DNA from: Struthidea cinerea
Taxonomy: Eukaryota > Chordata > Aves > Passeriformes > Corcoracidae
Reading direction: 5' to 3'
Assembly: GCA_013397865.1 (NCBI GenBank)
Contig: VZTI01002790.1
Coordinates: 441,484 to 505,483 of the forward strand
DNA: 64,000 bases
Both the position numbers and the translations under genes were made by a program. Below are positions 58,901-64,000 of the stretch, piece after piece (positions within the stretch are counted from its first letter, which is position 1; each line of letters begins with the position of its first letter). Below the pieces are notes generated by a model, which worked only from the letters and a program-made list of their open reading frames with translations, had not been told where the DNA came from and did not search any database.

Positions 58901-61900
58901 CAGTCACATGTGCCAGCTATGCACATTGTTTAATTGGCCTGAATCAATTAACTAATTTTCAGAATGGTTTGAAAAGCTAACACTGATGTACATGGAGTCT
59001 ATCAATTTGTCTCCTTGGAAGAAGAATCCCTTAAATTAACACAATGTACAACTTACTCCTCTAGTCCTTGTTCAAACAGCATTTCCACTGATTTCCATAT
59101 AACCCTGCCTTCAATATAAAGTCTTAGGAGAGACTGACTGGAAATTGAATCCAGGAGCTTTGCCATCTAAAAGCGAACTAGGAAAAATCCATTATACTTG
59201 TTTTTCTGAGGAAGCATGGTAATTTTTTTACAAAATTGGAATAGAAAGTTGAAATCCACCTTGAAAGAAATTCACGGGATTTTCCTGCCTCACAGTAAGT
59301 ATTAATATATGGCTTGATGTTTTCATATGACATTACAAGAGCTAGTAATTTACAGGACTTATGTTGAAAATTGAAAAATATCCTCAATGCCAGTTAAAGG
59401 CAGAGGTATGGATGTAAAAGATGGTTTGTACCAAAAGGCATGGAGCTCCTGCTTGGTGATGTTTTAAAGTCACATTGTTTTCAAGCTCGTACCATGACCA
59501 AGAATTGCACTTGAAGAGACACTCCTGAATTATCTTCTGTCTTATCTCTTTCTTTTCCGCAGCAATCTTATTTAACCATGACTTATGTTTTGAAGCCATA
59601 TCCCTGAAGTACAGCTAAAGGACAAACTGTCTGAAGAACCATATAAATAATAAATCCTACTTTTAAATGTCAACCCTAAACAAACATCTGAAAGACCATT
59701 TAGTTTGTTTTTAAATTACAAGGAATAATAGAATTTTGCAGAAAACCAGCCTCTATGACATTTCTTTATACTTCATATTGACATCAAACAAGCAGATTTC
59801 CAGGAGCAAGGCTGAACTTTCTATTCTCCCACGTGGTTACTGCTGGGCATTCAAAAGAGCTGTCGCTTGTCCTGAAAACCAGTGGCCTCTTTGAGTCTTA
59901 AAAATTCCCCCCTCCCTACACCACCCCCACTTTTTATGCTAAACGAGTTATTGGATTTTAAACTTGATAATCCACATTACTATTTATATTTCAATTTTTT
60001 GAAATTGTTATCTTAATTTCTCTTTTTTCTTGAGCCTCTTGCTTCACATTACATTCTGCATTATACCATCCACTGTTTGATTTATGAATGTTTCTCTCCA
60101 GAGCAAAAACTCAATTTGCCTTTTTTATGGACAAAATTTTTATACCCTGGTGTTAGATTTGAAAATTCTCTCATCCATACTGATCTAGTAAGTATTTCTG
60201 TCTTGTGGAAGCTAAGGATGCTTGCAGTAAATTCTGTTCTGGCAAGGGCATCCCCTGGAGGGTTCATAAAATTTCAATGGTTACATTCCCTTCTTACTTA
60301 AAGTAAGACAAAATAGTTGGCAATAAAACCAGGAAAGAAGAATATCTGTACCTCATCAGAGGGCTTATCTTGATGAAACCCTAAATCAGGGAATAGAGCT
60401 CTGTTTTAAATGGAATAAACCTGTCCTCAAACATTTGGTGTATCAGAGATATTTACTTCTCTGCTGTACAGTCAGTCCACACATCTTCATTTTGATCATC
60501 AAAACGTTGTAGTTTGGGTCCTTTCCCCCCTTACTTCATGATCAGGAGAGACATAGCATTGCTGTTTCTCTCTCAGTCCTAATGGGCATTCCCAGCTGCT
60601 AAGCTTGGCTTGCAGATGTCCTCAGAGGCTCTGCGTCCCTACCCTCCCACTGAACCTCTTGTGTATTTTTCTCTTGACTCTTGACACCCCACCCACAGCC
60701 TGGATGTTTGTACAGCATCTTTCTCACATTTACCACATTACTTTCTGTTAGTTTTATTTGTTTCTCTCCCTTATCAATATCTTATTTTTCCTTTTCTCAC
60801 AAGATCTTCTTGGGACAAACCCATGAGTCCACTTCCACATGTCTTTTTTCCCTGCTTGCCTTTTGCCCATGAGGCCCATTCCTACCCAGCCAGCATCCCT
60901 ACTTTTGAGCATTGGATTGCCTCTTGTAGGAGCAGACACGCTGTTGTAACCAGGTGCATCTGGGGATTCTTGTTTATTTTTTGTAGAGAATCATGAATAC
61001 CATCTCCTGCCTGCTGAATATCCCCAGGATGAAGAAGGACTGGTTGGAGAAGAGTGGTGAGCATTTGTTTTCCTCTGGAATAGGATACAGCTGTGGTTTT
61101 AATCTCTGCAGTGGTTCCCTCAGGGATGAGAAGGGGAGGGACAGGACCAGACTCTGCACATTCCTGTCCTCTGGGTGGCTGATGACTGGAGAACGGATTC
61201 TTTTCGTCTTGAGTAACTTCACTGAATACAGTAGCAGAGCATCAGAGTTATTCTGCTGGCAGGTTGTGCCTGTTAGTTGAGGTGTCAAAGTGCTTACAGC
61301 AGCTTTCCAGAACAGAAGCCACAGACTGGCACAGAGGATAGACTGAAGGGAACCAAGGCCCTTTGCTTGTGGTTGAGATACAGTTCTTAGGGAAGTTCCC
61401 CTTCACTCCTTCACTTATGCAAGGAGAAAAAGCTGGCCCTTTTTTCTTTCTGTTTAGCACTAGTTATTTGGCTTCAGCTGTCTCATGAGGCCGTTTCAAG
61501 TGTGTGGCTCCTGGTGACTGATACCACCCTTGGAGACATGATGCCAATGAAGGCAGATCCTTGTGCCATATAAATCCACACAGGGTTCCTGCCTTCACCA
61601 GAGGTACACGGGTCAAGTGCATAAAGTCACTGGGAGATGCGAGTCAGTTACTGTGAGCTCCCTGCAAATTGCCTTTCCTATCTCAAAGTGGTTGTAAGTT
61701 TGAGATTGGAGAGTGTAAGAGTGTTTTGCTCTACTAACTCCCTTTGGGAACAAAAGAATTGAAATGGGTAATCAAGTATTCAATGAGTTTGCTGTTTGTT
61801 CCCTCCTGCCAGCTGTTTATTTCGCTGAGAGCCAGCATGTATACTAGGCTTCCCTGATGTCTTTATATTTTTTTTGTGGGGCTGCGTGTCTGGGACAGGG

Positions 61901-63656
61901 GGTGGCAGGTTCTTTAGCCTGGTCTGTTGTTGGGGAACTTGTGGTATTTTGGGTCTGTACCTGTATCTGGGACACAGGAGGATATAAAGGTCTGTGTTGT
62001 GTAACTCAGGATGTACGTGGATGCACTCAGTCATCCAGTTCTTTTTTATCATACCTAAAATTATCTTTTTTTTTTTTCTCAGATGTTAGCACGTATTCTT
62101 GTCTCTGTGACTCACTTGGTCTACTCAGATTAAGATAATGAGATAAAAGAAATATGTGTCATTTTGTTCACAATTATGCAACGACTCTAGTCACTGCAAA
62201 ACACACCTCGATTGTCATAAGGTCCTTGTGGTATTATAGCATTGAGGTGTGAAAAAAAAAGAAGGCGAAAACAAGCCATCATCGTGTTAAAGACTTCTGT
62301 GGCTGAGCAGAAACACATGTATTTTTTCTGCTTCGGGTAGCTGAAAATCATCGCTTTTGCTGACAACATCGTGCTCACCATCTTTATTAGCTAACCTATG
62401 AAGATCTGAGTATGCAGGGAAATTATTTTTTGGTTTGTACTTGACTGGGAGCTGTCAGAACCTTTTCTTTCTGCCTTCCATTCCTGTCAAGTGGGAATTA
62501 GTTTTAAGAGCTGAACCGGCTCCTTTGCTCCAGAGTGCCACCCCTCTGGAACACACAGCCTTTTGGGCACTGCTGCACTGGGCAGCAACTTGATAAAGCA
62601 AAGTAGCAGCAGGTTTTCACAGGCAGCTGAAGCCTTTCCAGAGCTGAGAGGGAGAAGGGTGTTTGATCTGACTGATAGGTGAGAGTTTTCATTTGGGCAT
62701 AGGAGGACTCAATTTCCTTTTTTTCCCAAGGAGATTTTAATACTCAACTCTGTGTTCAGTGCTGTATGACTGCACTAATCAAGCCAGTTGGATTAGGAAC
62801 ATTTGGTAGCTGTCTGTCCCTTCAGTCTCTGTAAAGGCCTCCCCCAATGTCCTTGGGACAATCTGGCTTCTTGTACAGACATATGCAAATAATTTGTTGT
62901 GGTTCTATACATAGCTCCAGAAATTGTCCTGCTGGTCTGTAGCAGACACAAAACCACTGTCTGCTCTAGTTCCTTTATCAGTAGAAGGGCTTATATCGGA
63001 AAATGTAGCAAAATTTGCCAATTAAGTGAAAATCCAGTTTTGGTGATGGACGTCCTTGGTGACTGATTAGGGCCTCCCTCTGCCTCCAGGATTTTATCAC
63101 AGGCATCAAAATGTAGTTACATCTCTTGCCTGTTGCAGACCTAGAAAGTTGTATATGCTTAGCAATCCTGTGAATTACGTTACTGAACTTCAAGCATCTA
63201 AATGCAGTATTTGAGTCAGAAGGCTGATCTCCCCAGGCTCCTCACACAATCAATGGAGAGAGAAAATATCCTCCAACAGGCAATTTGTGTGTGGAAGTCA
63301 TGTTCCTTCTGCAAATTGTCCTCTGGAGGAATTTCTGCTGTTTGGTGGGGTCCTGGGGCTGCCTGTCACCACAGCAGATAGCTTTGTGGGCAGCTTGGAG
63401 GCAGGCTGGAAACAAACCTTTGGCAAGGGCTGGGGTAGTATCAAAGGGCAGCTTTGAGGATGTGTCAGGGCTGAAGAGCTCCCCTTCTTTTCTTAGGGAA
63501 TTAGGCAGATGAGGATTTCAGAATTTCAGCACACCAAAGAAATGTTTTGGGAAAACATTTGGGAAAATGTTTGGGACTTTGGGAAAACATGTTCTCTGCA
63601 GAAATCCCAGCACAAACCATCCCATCAGCCAATTTCTGGATTGGTTAGAGAAAATT
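55969..63656. other. Unassigned intergenic sequence, 7.7 kb
   Basis: No gene was recognised. A TGTCATGGTTTAAG at about 57272 resembles an LTR start but the following sequence does not fit. An open frame at 58585-58806 begins with a hydrophobic leader but has no other support. An imperfect GGGAAAACATTT repeat lies at about 63543-63592. Confidence 0.4.
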
Positions 63657-63802
63657 TTTAGCCCAGTTGGTTACTGCTTGGTGCTGAGATCACCAAGGTT
63701 GTGGGTTCAATCCCCATATGGGCCATTGACTTAAGAGTTTGACTTGAAGATCCTTGTGGGTCCCTTTCCAGCCCAGAGTATTCCGTGACATTCTGTGATA
63801 TT
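63657..63802 (+). repeat. tRNA-derived SINE with CR1-like tail (passerine SINE1-like)
   Basis: The head keeps a Pol III A box (TAGCCCAGTTGGTTA near 63658-63673) and a B box, GGTTCAATCCC, at 63704-63714. Between them TGGTGCTGAGATCACCAAGG looks like a tRNA-Ile anticodon arm that has drifted. After CCCCATATGGGCCA, the body continues ACTTAAGAGTTTGACTTGA and CCTTGTGGGTCCC, and ends GTGACATTCTGTGATA, like a CR1 tail. This suggests mobilisation by CR1 machinery. The layout matches the SINE family described in zebra finch as I remember it. It is not a functional tRNA gene: the D-arm and anticodon region are damaged. Confidence 0.82.
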
Positions 63803-64000
63803 TATTTGTAGCACCAGTGGGGATGAAACAGCACAGGCACAACTGCTCACTGTTCAGGAAAGGTAAAACAAAGCTACATGTCCATAACAGATTGATCTTG
63901 CTTCTTTCCTCCCAAAAATGTACATCTTCCTTTAGATGTCTGGGCCAAGAGGAGACTTCTGGAGGGGTGATTGTGTCATACGTGAGGGAGCTGCTGAGGT
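63803..64000. other. Window end, unassigned
   Basis: I see no gene or repeat in the last 200 bp. Confidence 0.4.

Noticed and set aside
63657..63730. Functional tRNA-Ile gene
   Set aside because: The anticodon arm and D arm are damaged and the sequence continues into a CR1-like body. It is a SINE head.
10383..64000. RAB38 exons expected downstream of TMEM135
   Set aside because: No segment resembling the Rab G-domain motifs or the Cys-rich C terminus was found on either strand.
1..64000. CRISPR arrays, operons or bacterial regulatory elements
   Set aside because: The window is vertebrate nuclear DNA. The tandem repeats present are simple microsatellites without regular spacers.

Overview
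The window is nuclear DNA from a bird, most likely a songbird (passerine). It carries at least fifteen fragments of CR1 LINEs, many ending in the ATTCTATG/ATTCTGTG-type 3' octamer typical of avian CR1. It also has LTRs of avian endogenous-retrovirus type and, near the right edge, a tRNA-Ile-headed SINE with a CR1-like tail that resembles a family known from zebra finch. The species itself cannot be read from the sequence.

The only protein-coding gene I can support is the 3' end of TMEM135 on the + strand. Its last five coding exons (64, 77, 99, 68 and 133 bp) lie between 2060 and 7786. They have canonical GT/AG borders, compatible phases and a stop at 7784-7786, and encode the C-terminal 146 residues. 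The first half of the gene lies upstream of the window. The 3' UTR probably runs to about 10.05 kb, where two AATAAA hexamers and a T/GT-rich stretch are found. A minus-strand CR1 begins about 60 bp further on.

From about 10.1 kb to 64 kb I find no host gene. Orthologues of TMEM135 in other vertebrates are followed by RAB38, but no RAB38 exon was recognised here, so this looks like the TMEM135-RAB38 intergenic desert. Its recognisable content is mobile DNA. A probable solo LTR of about 1.49 kb with a very CpG-rich core lies at 22567-24052. A head-to-head CR1 pair occupies 26.8-27.9 kb. A broken minus-strand CR1 ORF1 piece with remnants of an SGNH/GDSL esterase domain lies at 27.93-28.36 kb, and a decayed + strand CR1 ORF2 (endonuclease and reverse transcriptase remnants) at about 29.6-31.1 kb. 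A second ERV LTR fragment is at 33.5-33.8 kb, and the tRNA-derived SINE is at 63.66-63.80 kb. Simple repeats include GGAGA, TTTTG and CATCT pentamers and an AT-rich dinucleotide tract.

No new enzyme system, CRISPR array or operon is present, as expected for vertebrate DNA. The most useful second looks are the CpG-rich solo LTR, the decayed esterase domain, the SINE as a lineage marker, and a weak candidate LTR element at 50.7-53.5 kb.
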